Part shown: positions 27,743 to 36,331 of the stretch, piece after piece | Layout of the letters: every line of letters starts with the position of its first letter | Position numbering within the stretch: position 1 is the stretch's first letter | NCBI GenBank assembly: GCA_000992085.1 | Contig: LBTN01000004.1 | Coordinates: forward strand, 1-36,331 | Direction: 5' to 3' | Source of the DNA: Candidatus Magasanikbacteria bacterium GW2011_GWA2_37_8 | GTDB taxonomy: Bacteria; Patescibacteriota; Patescibacteriia; Magasanikbacterales; GWA2-37-8 | DNA: 36,331 nucleotides | Position numbers and translations under genes: made by a program | Notes under the pieces: generated by a model | The model's input: only the letters and a program-made list of their open reading frames with translations | What the model was told of the DNA's origin: nothing | Databases searched by the model: none

Positions 27743-28174
27743 TTAATCAATATATTTTTTAAAAAGTTTAATATTTTCTTTAAAAATTATTTTATTTAAA
27801 TCCATTATTAGTTTCATTTTTTTAAGATCTTTTATATTACACCAAGCATACTCTTTAGATTCGGCATCTTCTAATTTTATTTTTCCACTTATAATCCGAC
27901 AAAAATAAAATACTAAAAATACTTGATAGTCACCTTCTCTTTTGCCTCTTGTAGCGGAATATATTTTTGGCAACATTTCTATCGGTTCTATTTTAAAATT
28001 TGTTTCTTCTTTTACTTCTCTTTTTAAAGCAGTAATTACATCTTCTCCGTCTTCAACTCCTCCGCCAGGAAATTCCCAAACGTTATTAAATTTAGGACGC
28101 GGGTCAATTCGTTTGGTTAATAATACTTTTCTATCTTTTATTAATGCTCCGACGGCAACTATTATTTGTTTCAT
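27743..28174 (-). CDS. NUDIX hydrolase (MutT-like)
   Basis: Nudix box GGGVEDGEDVITALKREVKEETNFKI. Confidence 0.92.
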   Translation of the reverse strand: MKQIIVAVGALIKDRKVLLTKRIDPRPKFNNVWEFPGGGVEDGEDVITALKREVKEETNFKIEPIEMLPKIYSATRGKREGDYQVFLVFYFCRIISGKIKLEDAESKEYAWCNIKDLKKMKLIMDLNKIIFKENIKLFKKYID

Positions 28175-28176
28175 AT

Positions 28177-28572
28177 TTAGTCGGTTCGTAGTTTAGAGCT
28201 TTTATAAACCTCTGGCATATAAGGAGACAAGCGCACTATTTGTACATAATCTTCAACAGCGTTTTCTAAATTATCAACAAACTCTTTTTGGTCATAACCC
28301 AAAGCAACTACATCTGGTTTTTCATCGGCGATTACTTGATATTTATCATCAATACAGCCCAGACGTACCTCATCAGCAATATTTAGTTGTTTTAGCTGGT
28401 TTAATCGGAATTGCTCATCGTTTTTTGGAGCCCGCCCCTTTACTTGACAGACAGTAGCGTCTCTTCCGATAACTGCTATCAAAAAGTCGCCATATTCTTT
28501 TGCTTCTTTTAGAAGATGAATATGGCCAGGATGGATAATATCAAATGTACCAAAAACCATTACTTTTTTCAT
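28177..28572 (-). CDS. Cytidylyltransferase-family nucleotidyltransferase
   Basis: VFGTFDIIHPGHIHLLKEAKEYGDFLIAVIGRD, ALGYDQ. Confidence 0.9.
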   Translation of the reverse strand: MKKVMVFGTFDIIHPGHIHLLKEAKEYGDFLIAVIGRDATVCQVKGRAPKNDEQFRLNQLKQLNIADEVRLGCIDDKYQVIADEKPDVVALGYDQKEFVDNLENAVEDYVQIVRLSPYMPEVYKSSKLRTD

Positions 28573-28584
28573 TTATAATTGTGG

Positions 28585-30048
28585 TTATTTTTGTTCTGGT
28601 TTTAAAGTGGGAAATAAAATTACTTCTTTTAAATTATCTGCATTTACAAGCAATTTTACTAAACGATCGATACCCATTCCCAAGCCTCCGGTTGGAGGCA
28701 TTCCATGTTTTAATGCCTCGACAAAGTCTTCGTCATACGGCATGCTTTCATCGTCTCCGCTCTCACCCAAGCGTACTTGTTCTCGGAGACGTGCTTCTTG
28801 ATCAATTGGATCATTTAATTCTGAAAAAGAATTGCATAATTCGTTGCCACCAACGCACAATAATTGAAATCTTTCTACATAACGCGGATCCCCTGGTTTA
28901 GATTTAGCTAGGGGCGATAACTCAATTGGATGATCAGTCATGAATATTGGATTTTTTATATGTGGACGCGCATAAGCTTTATAGATTTCATCAATTAATT
29001 TTCCTCGGCCATCGTTCTTTTCGATCCCATCAACTTTTAGTTTTTTGGCAACGTCGTACATGGATATTTGATCAGGGTAATCTTCCATATCGATTTTAGC
29101 ATAATCCAAAACCAATTGTCGCATAGTTTTGCGTGGGTATGGCGGAGTAAAGTCTGCTTCTCCATCGGCGGTTTGAAATTTTAGTGGCAAACCAACAGCA
29201 GTAATTAATTTTGGCAGTAAGTCTTCTATTACATCCATTAATTTATTGTAATCAACGTAGGCCCAATAAAATTCGATTTGAGTAAATTCTGGATTATGAT
29301 TATTGTCGATACCTTCATTGCGAAAGCAGCGAGCAATTTCATAAACTTTTTCAAATCCACCAACAATTAATCTTTTTAAATATAATTCTGGCGCAATGCG
29401 TAGATACAAAGGAATATCTAGGGCATTGTGATGAGTAACAAATGGGCGTGCTAGTGCGCCCCCATATAGGGTTTGTAGAATGGGAGTTTCAACTTCATAA
29501 AAACCAAGTGCATCAAAATAATTACGAATTTCTTTTACCAAAACAGATCTTATTTTAGCAATACGCATCGATTCTTCATTTGCTAATAAATCTAGATAAC
29601 GTTTGCGATAACGAATTTCTACATCATTTAGCCCGTGAAATTTTTCTGGGAGTGGTAGTAATGCTTTGCATAGTACTTTAAACGATTGCACTAAAACCGA
29701 GGTTTCGCCAGCGTGAGTATTAAAAATTATTCCAGTCACTTCAATAAAATCACCCATTTCTAGATTTTTGGTAAATAGTTTAAACAGATCTTTGCCTAAT
29801 TCTTTTTCTGAAATAGCTACCTGAAGTCGACCGCTTTCATCTTTGAGGTGGCAAAAACATAGCCTACCCATTACTCTCATGCCTACGATACGCCCTAAAA
29901 CAGTTACTTTGCTATCTAAAGGCTCTTTTTTGGCCTCTAAAAGCGTGTGTGAGCGTTCTACGCGTGGCGGGTAGGGATCTAAGCCAGCTTGGCGTAAATT
30001 AGCTAAATGCTCTAGTCTGATATCCTCTTCATTTTTTGCTTTTTCCAT
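28585..30048 (-). CDS. lysS: Lysyl-tRNA synthetase (class II)
   Basis: OB-fold N-terminus, RYRKRYLDLLANEE, YEIARCFRNEGIDNNHNPEFTQIEFYWAY, GGLGMGIDRLVKLL. Confidence 0.96.
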   Translation of the reverse strand: MEKAKNEEDIRLEHLANLRQAGLDPYPPRVERSHTLLEAKKEPLDSKVTVLGRIVGMRVMGRLCFCHLKDESGRLQVAISEKELGKDLFKLFTKNLEMGDFIEVTGIIFNTHAGETSVLVQSFKVLCKALLPLPEKFHGLNDVEIRYRKRYLDLLANEESMRIAKIRSVLVKEIRNYFDALGFYEVETPILQTLYGGALARPFVTHHNALDIPLYLRIAPELYLKRLIVGGFEKVYEIARCFRNEGIDNNHNPEFTQIEFYWAYVDYNKLMDVIEDLLPKLITAVGLPLKFQTADGEADFTPPYPRKTMRQLVLDYAKIDMEDYPDQISMYDVAKKLKVDGIEKNDGRGKLIDEIYKAYARPHIKNPIFMTDHPIELSPLAKSKPGDPRYVERFQLLCVGGNELCNSFSELNDPIDQEARLREQVRLGESGDDESMPYDEDFVEALKHGMPPTGGLGMGIDRLVKLLVNADNLKEVILFPTLKPEQK

Positions 30049-30105
30049 ATAAAAAAATAGTAATAATAATAGGTTTAATTATACCAAATTTGCTAGTGGT
30101 AGTCA

Positions 30106-30141
30106 AAAAAACCGCCTAGTACTATTTTAGAGCGGTTTTTT
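30106..30141 (-). terminator. Rho-independent terminator downstream of greA
   Basis: AAAAAACCGC ... GCGGTTTTTT 10-bp inverted repeat, U-run on minus strand. Confidence 0.8.
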
Positions 30142-30161
30142 GTTTAAATATTTTGGTAAAA

Positions 30162-30629
30162 TTATTTTATTTCGATTATTTCATATATTAATTTTCCAGC
30201 CGGCGTACTTACTTCAACCTTGTCTTTTTTTCTTGCTCCAATTAATGCTGTGCCAATTGGCGATTCATTAGAAATATATCCTTTAGCCGGATCAATTTCT
30301 TGTGGACCAACAATAGTGTATTCTTTTGTGGTACCATTTACTTTTACTACTGCCGTACTTCCTACTGAAACCACACCAACATTATCTGTTTTGGTAATTA
30401 ACTGGTAATTTTCTAATATTTGTTCTAGTTCTCTTAATTTTCCTTGTGCCCAAGACATATCTTCTCTGGCTTGATGGTATTCGGCATTTTCGGATAAATC
30501 GCCTTGTTGTTTCGCTTCATCGATACGTTTGGCAATATCGGGGATAGTTTTATTTTTTAAAGTGTTAACATCTGATTGTAATGTTTCTAAACTTTCTGCA
30601 GTTAGGTACTGAATATTGTTATCGGTCAT
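30162..30629 (-). CDS. greA: Transcription elongation factor GreA
   Basis: DIAKRIDEAKQQGDLSENAEYHQAREDMSWAQGKLRELEQIL; YTIVGPQEIDPAKGYISNESPIGTALIGARKKD. Confidence 0.95.
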   Translation of the reverse strand: MTDNNIQYLTAESLETLQSDVNTLKNKTIPDIAKRIDEAKQQGDLSENAEYHQAREDMSWAQGKLRELEQILENYQLITKTDNVGVVSVGSTAVVKVNGTTKEYTIVGPQEIDPAKGYISNESPIGTALIGARKKDKVEVSTPAGKLIYEIIEIK

Positions 30630-30680
30630 AAAATATTAATGATAATTTTTAATGTAATTAATATTGTATATTATTAACTG

Positions 30681-32552
30681 TTATTGTGTCAAATATTTTT
30701 TTCCCCACCACATAAGCCAATCACGAGCAATCGGAATAGAAACTATACCGCCTTCGCCACCTTCTTCGATTAAGACAGTAATAACAATTTTTGGATTTTC
30801 GTAGGGTGCGAAAGCTGTAAACCAGGCGTGGGTGTCTTTGGTGCTGCTCCATTGTGCTGTTCCTGTTTTTCCACCAGAAGTAAATGGTAAGGTTGTAAGA
30901 AGGCGACAACTGCCGTTAGTTACACAAGACTGGGCTGCTTTGCGTATAGTGTTAGCTGTTTCTGCCGATACAATGCCAGTTTTTTTAAATGGTAAATTAA
31001 CAGTAGTATTTATATTTTTTATTGGATCTTCTATCTGATAATTAAGATGGGGTGTAACTAAATTACCATCATTAGCAATTGCCGCAGTCCATTCGGCTAC
31101 TTGAAGTGGTGTAACTAATAGATCGCCTTGACCAATAGATAAATTGTAAGTATCGCCGATATACCAAATTTCATTTTTAGTCTGTTTTTTCCAATCTGGA
31201 CTTGGAACAAAACCAGTATCTTCTCCGGGTAAATCAATACCCGTTTTTTCGCCTAAATTAAAAATCCGCATGTACTTGGTTAGTCTTTCGATGCCGAGAC
31301 CTTCAAAATCTTTATATCCACCCCCAATATAATAAAAAAATGTATTGACGGATGATGCGATTGCACTAAAAACATTGGTGCGGCCATGTCCGCCCACCTT
31401 CCAGTCTTTAAAAAACCATTTACCTACATAAATACCACCCACACTTAAGACGCTAGTTTCGGCCGTAATAATCCCCTCTTGCAAAGCTGCGGCCGCTACT
31501 ACAAATTTTGCTACGGAACCAGATGGGTAAGTGCCGCCAATAACGCGGTTAAATAATGGTTTGTCTGGATTATTAATTAGTTTTTGATATTCGTCTGTTT
31601 TAATTCCTCCAGAAAATAAGTTGTTATCAAATGATGGCCAACTAACCATAGCTAATATTTCTCCATTTTGCGGATTCATGGCCACTGCTGCAATTCGTTT
31701 TTTTCCAATCTGTTCGGATTTCTTTTTTATTAAATTTTCAAGCTCTCGTTGAGCTTCTAGGTCGATAGTTAAAAATAAATTTTTACCTGGCAGGGGTGGT
31801 TCTTCTGCAATAACATTTTGTTCTTTTCCTAAAGCGTTAACCTCAATTTTTTTCTTACCGTATTGGCCGCGTAAATCAGTTTCATAAACTTAAACCGTAC
31901 TGGTCGAATTATCGCTATGAGTATAAATATAATCACGCTTGTTTCCGCTTTCAACTAAAACACCTGGTAAATCGGCGTTTTGAATATATAACTTTAGTGC
32001 CGTTTCATAATCAAGGTTTTCTTTGATTACAATTGATTCATAGCTATAATTATGATATTTTTCTAATATTTTTTTAATATCTTCTTCCGGCACCGAGCTA
32101 ATAGCGGCAATTTTACTAATAATTATTTGACGTTTTTCTGTATCGTTAGGAAAGTCTTGCGGAATAATAGCTAGCGAAAAACTTGGTATATTCTGCACTA
32201 ATTGTTTGCCATTACGGTCAAAAATAATACCACGTTCCGACGGGATCGGGCGTAGGCGAATACGGTTGCCTTCTGCTAAAACACGATATTCGGCACCGTT
32301 AATAACTTGAATATAAAATATTTTTCCTAAAATAATTATTAAACCCAATACGATAATTATTATTAGCCATCGTAGTTTATCTTCATTAATACTTTTTCCT
32401 AGATAGTTGCGTGTACTTGTTGATGCGGTTTGTTTGCCGATATTTTTTTCAAACACAAAAGATTCTTCCACCCATTTATTTTTAAATTTTCCTGTCAGAT
32501 TATTATGAGGGACACTGTCTTCCGAAATATCGAATATTTGTTTCTCGACCAT
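30681..32552 (-). pseudogene. mrdA: Penicillin-binding protein 2 (transpeptidase) split by an in-frame TAA at about 31890 with apparent loss of an internal segment
   Basis: N-part IRLRPIPSERGIIFDRNGKQLVQNIPSFSLAIIP; same frame after TAA reads VYETDLRGQYGKKKIEVNALGKEQNVIAEEPPLPGKNLFLTIDLEAQRELE..MNPQNGEILAMVSWPSFD..SGGKTGTAQ. Confidence 0.88.
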
Positions 32553-32554
32553 AA

Positions 32555-33100
32555 TTAAAAAATATTTTTACGATTCAAAATTACATATGACGGATTGAAG
32601 CGTTTTGTAAATAATGTAGTGATTAGATAAAATAATACTAAAATACCAATAGTTAAAACACATTCCCATAACCAACTAATTATTATTTCCGACCAGAGCA
32701 AATCGATGCTACTACCAAATAATTGACCGCCTATCAAAAATAAATAAAATAATAAACGATATAAAATAAAGCTAAAGATACCGGCGAAAAGAACAATTAA
32801 AATCGAACGATTGGTAATGATGTTCAAAAGCAGCCAATTAGTAATTAGAAAACTTATAAATAATGAGATAGCACTAACGCCAAATGGAACCACTGAAAAT
32901 AATTCTGATATTAGTACTGTAGGTAAAACTAGCCAAAGGTTGTTGTTTTGTGGCCAAATAATAATTGCGGCTCCTAAAAATAAAAAAATTAAATTAAAAC
33001 AATTAAATGGAAAATCAAACCAATCTCGTAAAGCTAGGTGTAAAAATATTACAGTAATAATAAGTGTTAGCCACATTATTTTTTTTAATAACCAGGCCAT
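32555..33100 (-). CDS. mreD: MreD-like rod-shape-determining membrane protein
   Basis: Small polytopic protein between mreC and mrdA. Confidence 0.7.
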   Translation of the reverse strand: MAWLLKKIMWLTLIITVIFLHLALRDWFDFPFNCFNLIFLFLGAAIIIWPQNNNLWLVLPTVLISELFSVVPFGVSAISLFISFLITNWLLLNIITNRSILIVLFAGIFSFILYRLLFYLFLIGGQLFGSSIDLLWSEIIISWLWECVLTIGILVLFYLITTLFTKRFNPSYVILNRKNIF

Positions 33101-33103
33101 AAA

Positions 33104-33815
33104 TTAATTAGTTAGAAGCACGCTTACTACTGTTAGTTTGGATAGATCGATCGCTGGAGCTAGTATTGCTTGCTGAAATGGTTGGTAAGCCTCATTTTCG
33201 ATTGCGGCAATTGTACCAATCAATAAACCGCGCGGTACATTTAATTCTAAACCGGAAGTAATTACTTGATCGTTATTTAGTACTATCTCATTGCGAGGAA
33301 TAAAATTCATTTTTACGCTTAATCCATAGCCTCCTTCAACAATTCCTAAACTTTGCTTTCGGTTTAAAATAGTTGCTGCTATCTTGCTATTATTATCGTT
33401 AATAAGCCGTACAAAAGATATGTCATTTTCTACTTGAATGATCTTGCCTACTAAAATTCCTTCGCCTACTATTACTGGTTGTTCTATTTTTATTCCAGCT
33501 AGTTCGCCCGCGTTAATAATAATTGCTCTATCAGAATCTTCGCTGTCTTTTCCTATTACTCTGGCTGTTACCGAAGGAATTGATTTGCGTTCGCGAAAAT
33601 TTAGTTGGCTTTTTAATTCTTTATTTTCTTCTGTTAAGATTTTATATTGCGCTAATAACACAGCCTGCTCCTGTCGTTCGCTTTGGCAGCTGGTCCAGTT
33701 TGTCTGCCAATCTGTCTGCTGTTTATTAATTTCATCGGTGGTGATATTCTCTGCTTTAATAAGATGTAGTTTGGTTAGTGCTGGGTTAAAAATTTGTCTG
33801 GTTAGATTTTCTATT
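33104..33815 (-). CDS. mreC: MreC, C-terminal part only (N-terminal TM region replaced)
   Basis: Coiled coil ILTEENKELKSQLNF then beta domain SVTARVIGKDSEDSDRAIIINAGELAGIKIEQPVIVGEGILVGKIIQV; syntenic mreC-mreD-mrdA order. Confidence 0.85.
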
Positions 33816-34141
33816 GGTCTCCATCCGGTGACAGTAAGCAGCGGATGTTCCGGGGTGGCTATCAGCCTGCCTTTAGTGGTCCGTATGACCATGAGGCGGC
33901 TTTTCTTCGCGTAAGTCTTTACTACCGACGCCCGCACCAGCCGCTCGCCGGTGTAGGCCAGCACCTTGTCGCCGGGGCGGATCTCCTCTATAGGCCTGTC
34001 GCCCTCGATCGTGGAGATCTGCGTCCCGGCAGGGAAGCAGCCGCCCCCGAAGTCGCCACCCCCGCCATCACCGCCGCCTGCCCTTGGCCAGGCGGAGGAG
34101 AGAGGGGCCGCAAGTAAAAATGCCAGCAGCAGGTGTCTCAT
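33816..34141 (-). CDS. Secreted Hint-domain protein, N-terminal part, fused in frame to MreC
   Basis: Signal peptide MRHLLLAFLLAAPLSSA, Gly-rich linker, CFPAGTQISTIEGDRPIEEIRPGDKVLAY..ATPEHPLLTVTGW; GC-rich. Confidence 0.8.
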
Positions 34142-34338
34142 TAGTGAAGGGCGGCTATCAGGCCGGCTAGTACGGCCGCGGCTATTATTATGCTGACGCC
34201 CAGTATGGCGGCGGACACGATGCGCCCGAAATAGTCGGCCACGGCGCGGTTGCCGCGTATTATTTCCTTGCCCTCGTCCAGGTCGGGGGTTATTTTATCG
34301 AATACCGCGGGGATGCGGGAAGAGAACCAGACCAGCAT
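34141..34338 (-). CDS. Small DUF350-like membrane protein
   Basis: DEGKEIIRGNRAVADYFGRIVSAAILGVSIIIAAAVLAGLIA; stop overlaps next start as TAATG. Confidence 0.6.
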   Translation of the reverse strand: MLVWFSSRIPAVFDKITPDLDEGKEIIRGNRAVADYFGRIVSAAILGVSIIIAAAVLAGLIAALH

Positions 34339-34474
34339 GAACGACCCCCCTTTTTTGCGGGCTCCGAAAATGCTAAAATAAAAACGTAGGCAGTCCGGTC
34401 GGCCTGATTCCAGAAGTCCTGTCAGTTCCCGGTAAATTTCACTGCTGACGCGCTACGCGGCGCGGCTTTCTTCT

Positions 34475-36202
34475 ATGATAACGATCAGGAATATATACAA
34501 ATCCTTCTCTTCCCAGTCCCTTTTTGAGGGCGCCTCCCTGCAGATAAACGAGGGCGAGCGCTTCGCGCTGGTCGGCCCCAACGGCTCCGGCAAGTCCACC
34601 CTTTTTAAAATGATGCTCCGCGAAGAGGAAGTGGACGACGGCGAGATACAGTTCAAGAAAGGCGTGGTGGTGGGATCCCTGCCGCAGGAAAACGCGCCCA
34701 CCTCCGAACGCACCGTGGTCGATGAAACCCTGGACGGGGTGGAGGACTACGACGGCCGCATAGAGTCGGAGGCCAAGGCCATCCTGATGGGCCTGGGCTT
34801 CAAGGTCACCGATTTTACCCGCAAGGTGAACACGCTGAGCGGCGGCTGGTCCATGCGCGTGGCCATGGCGAAGCTCCTGGTCAAAAAGCCGGACCTGCTG
34901 CTGCTGGACGAGCCCACCAACCACCTGGACCTGGACTCGCTGCTCTGGCTGCAGGAATACCTGGAGAGCTACCAGGGCGCTATTTTTGTGATGAATTTCC
35001 TGGCCCAGCGCCAGTCGGAAAAAGACAAGGTCTACTCGGCGTGGCGCCAGCAGCAGGACGACATCGCGCAGATGGAGGACTTTATCGCCCGCAACCGGGC
35101 GCGCGTCTCCACCGCCTCCCGCGTGCAGAGCATGATCAAGCGCCTGGACAAACTGGAGCGCATAGAGCTGATAGCGGAAACCAAGGCCGTGAAGATCCGC
35201 TTCCCGCAGCCCAGCCGCACCGGCACCAAAGTGCTGGAGCTCAGGAATATCAGCAAGGTTTACAATGTCCCCGGCCACGAACCGATAAAGGTTTACGAGG
35301 GGTTCGACTTCGAACTCCTGCGCGGCCAGAAGATGGCCTTCGTCGGGCATAACGGCGCGGGCAAGTCCACCCTTTTGAAACTGCTGGCCGGCGTTATCGA
35401 GCCGGACTCGGGCGAGCGCGTGCTGGGCCTGAACGTGAAGACCGGCTATTTCTCCCAGCACCGCGAGGGGATACTGGACCCGCGCAAGACCGTGCTGCAG
35501 GAAGCCATGGACAACGACAGGATGAACCCGGAACTGGTGGTGAGGACCGTGCTAGGGTCCTTCCTGTTCCCCGGCGACAACGTGCATAAAAAGACCTCAG
35601 TGCTTTCCGGCGGTGAAAAAAGCCGCCTGATGCTGGTAAAGCTGCTGATGGACCCGCCCAACGTGATACTGATGGACGAGCCCACCACCCACCTCGATAT
35701 GGCCAGTGTTGACGCCCTGGTAGCGGCCCTCAAGGAGTTCGAGGGGACGCTCTGCTTCATCAGCCACGACATCTATTTTATAAACGCCCTGGCCGATTCA
35801 GTGGTGCACATAGAGCAGGGCAAGACCACCGTCTACCCCGGCAACTACGATTACTTCCGGTACCGCCAGGACCAGATCCAGGCCGAGAACGCGGGCGCGA
35901 AAAAGAAAGCCGCGCCCGCCCCCGCGCCTAAGGCCGACAGCGCCGACTATGAAGAGAAAAAGCGCCAGGAAGCCGAGGCCCGCAAAAAGACCCGCCGCGC
36001 CGAGACCCTGAAAAAAGATATAGCCTACGCCCGTAAAACGGTGGAAACCCTCGCCGCCAAAATGTCGGCCCCCGAAATTCACGCGGATTACAGCCAGGTA
36101 AAAGAGCTGGGCGATAAAATAACGGCCCTGGAAGCAAAAATTGCCGCCCACACGGAAGAGCTAAAGGCGCTGGAAGCCGGCGAAGGCGCGGTTAGTCAGT
36201 AA
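34475..36202 (+). CDS. ABC-F family ATPase with truncated first nucleotide-binding domain
   Basis: Two Walker A (GPNGSGKST, GHNGAGKST), two signatures (LSGGWSMRVAMA, LSGGEKSRLMLVK), DEPTNHLD / DEPTTHLD; NBD1 lacks the segment after GAIFV. Confidence 0.92.
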   Translation: MITIRNIYKSFSSQSLFEGASLQINEGERFALVGPNGSGKSTLFKMMLREEEVDDGEIQFKKGVVVGSLPQENAPTSERTVVDETLDGVEDYDGRIESEAKAILMGLGFKVTDFTRKVNTLSGGWSMRVAMAKLLVKKPDLLLLDEPTNHLDLDSLLWLQEYLESYQGAIFVMNFLAQRQSEKDKVYSAWRQQQDDIAQMEDFIARNRARVSTASRVQSMIKRLDKLERIELIAETKAVKIRFPQPSRTGTKVLELRNISKVYNVPGHEPIKVYEGFDFELLRGQKMAFVGHNGAGKSTLLKLLAGVIEPDSGERVLGLNVKTGYFSQHREGILDPRKTVLQEAMDNDRMNPELVVRTVLGSFLFPGDNVHKKTSVLSGGEKSRLMLVKLLMDPPNVILMDEPTTHLDMASVDALVAALKEFEGTLCFISHDIYFINALADSVVHIEQGKTTVYPGNYDYFRYRQDQIQAENAGAKKKAAPAPAPKADSADYEEKKRQEAEARKKTRRAETLKKDIAYARKTVETLAAKMSAPEIHADYSQVKELGDKITALEAKIAAHTEELKALEAGEGAVSQ

Positions 36203-36331
36203 TTTTCCAGTGTGTCGAAGGTGGAGGGCCTGGCGAGGGTATGGGCCCGGCGGGCGCGCTATCGGCCACACCGTGGCCGCGCTCACCGCTCGGCCTCGGC
36301 GCTACGCAAGCCTCGGCCTCCGCGAAGGCCC

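Noticed and set aside
31860-31930. Programmed stop readthrough in mrdA
   Set aside because: A conserved internal segment also appears missing, so deletion is more likely than recoding.
1-33800. Alternative genetic code (UGA as Gly), as in some candidate phyla
   Set aside because: Conserved ORFs are complete without in-frame TGA, and at least one gene (flippase, 3275-3277) ends with TGA, so code 11 fits.
34439-35461. 340-aa minus-strand ORF opposite the ABC-F gene
   Set aside because: High-GC shadow ORF; its low-complexity H/Q/V composition mirrors the ABC-F codons.
1-36331. tRNA/rRNA genes or CRISPR arrays
   Set aside because: No T-arm-like GGTTCRA plus acceptor pairing, rRNA motif or regularly spaced repeats seen by eye; a tRNAscan/Infernal run would be needed to be sure.

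Overview
About the first 33.8 kb is AT-rich and densely coding. It reads like a reduced Patescibacteria/CPR-type genome (taxonomy inferred). It holds the end of a ribosomal/RNAP cluster (rpoA-rplQ-rplM-rpsI), a surface-polysaccharide block (flippase, GT4, GT2, ABC-2 exporter, O-antigen-ligase-like), formylation genes (fmt, def), clpB, several tRNA synthetases (gltX, serS, lysS), greA, and many cell-wall genes (S11 DD-carboxypeptidase, M23 hydrolase, ddl, alr, ftsQ, mrdA/PBP2, mreD, mreC), plus a Xer-type tyrosine recombinase. Near 33.8 kb the composition changes abruptly to GC-rich sequence. That segment carries a Hint-domain secreted protein, a DUF350-like membrane protein and an ABC-F ATPase. 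The switch falls inside a single ORF (Hint N-terminus joined to MreC C-terminus), so the window is probably chimeric at that point. I found no convincing new multi-gene system. The strongest non-routine signals are: a CIRCE-variant operator immediately downstream of a consensus promoter before clpB; a 95-bp three-way-junction inverted-repeat element before ddl; 7-bp-periodic repeat arrays at three loci, two of them inside conserved coding genes; an RpoA whose alpha-CTD is replaced by a Lys/Ala/Glu-rich tail; a lysozyme-like/S11 fusion; and apparent internal deletions in ddl, mrdA and the ABC-F gene. All calls come from reading the sequence and the ORF track; no database search was run.
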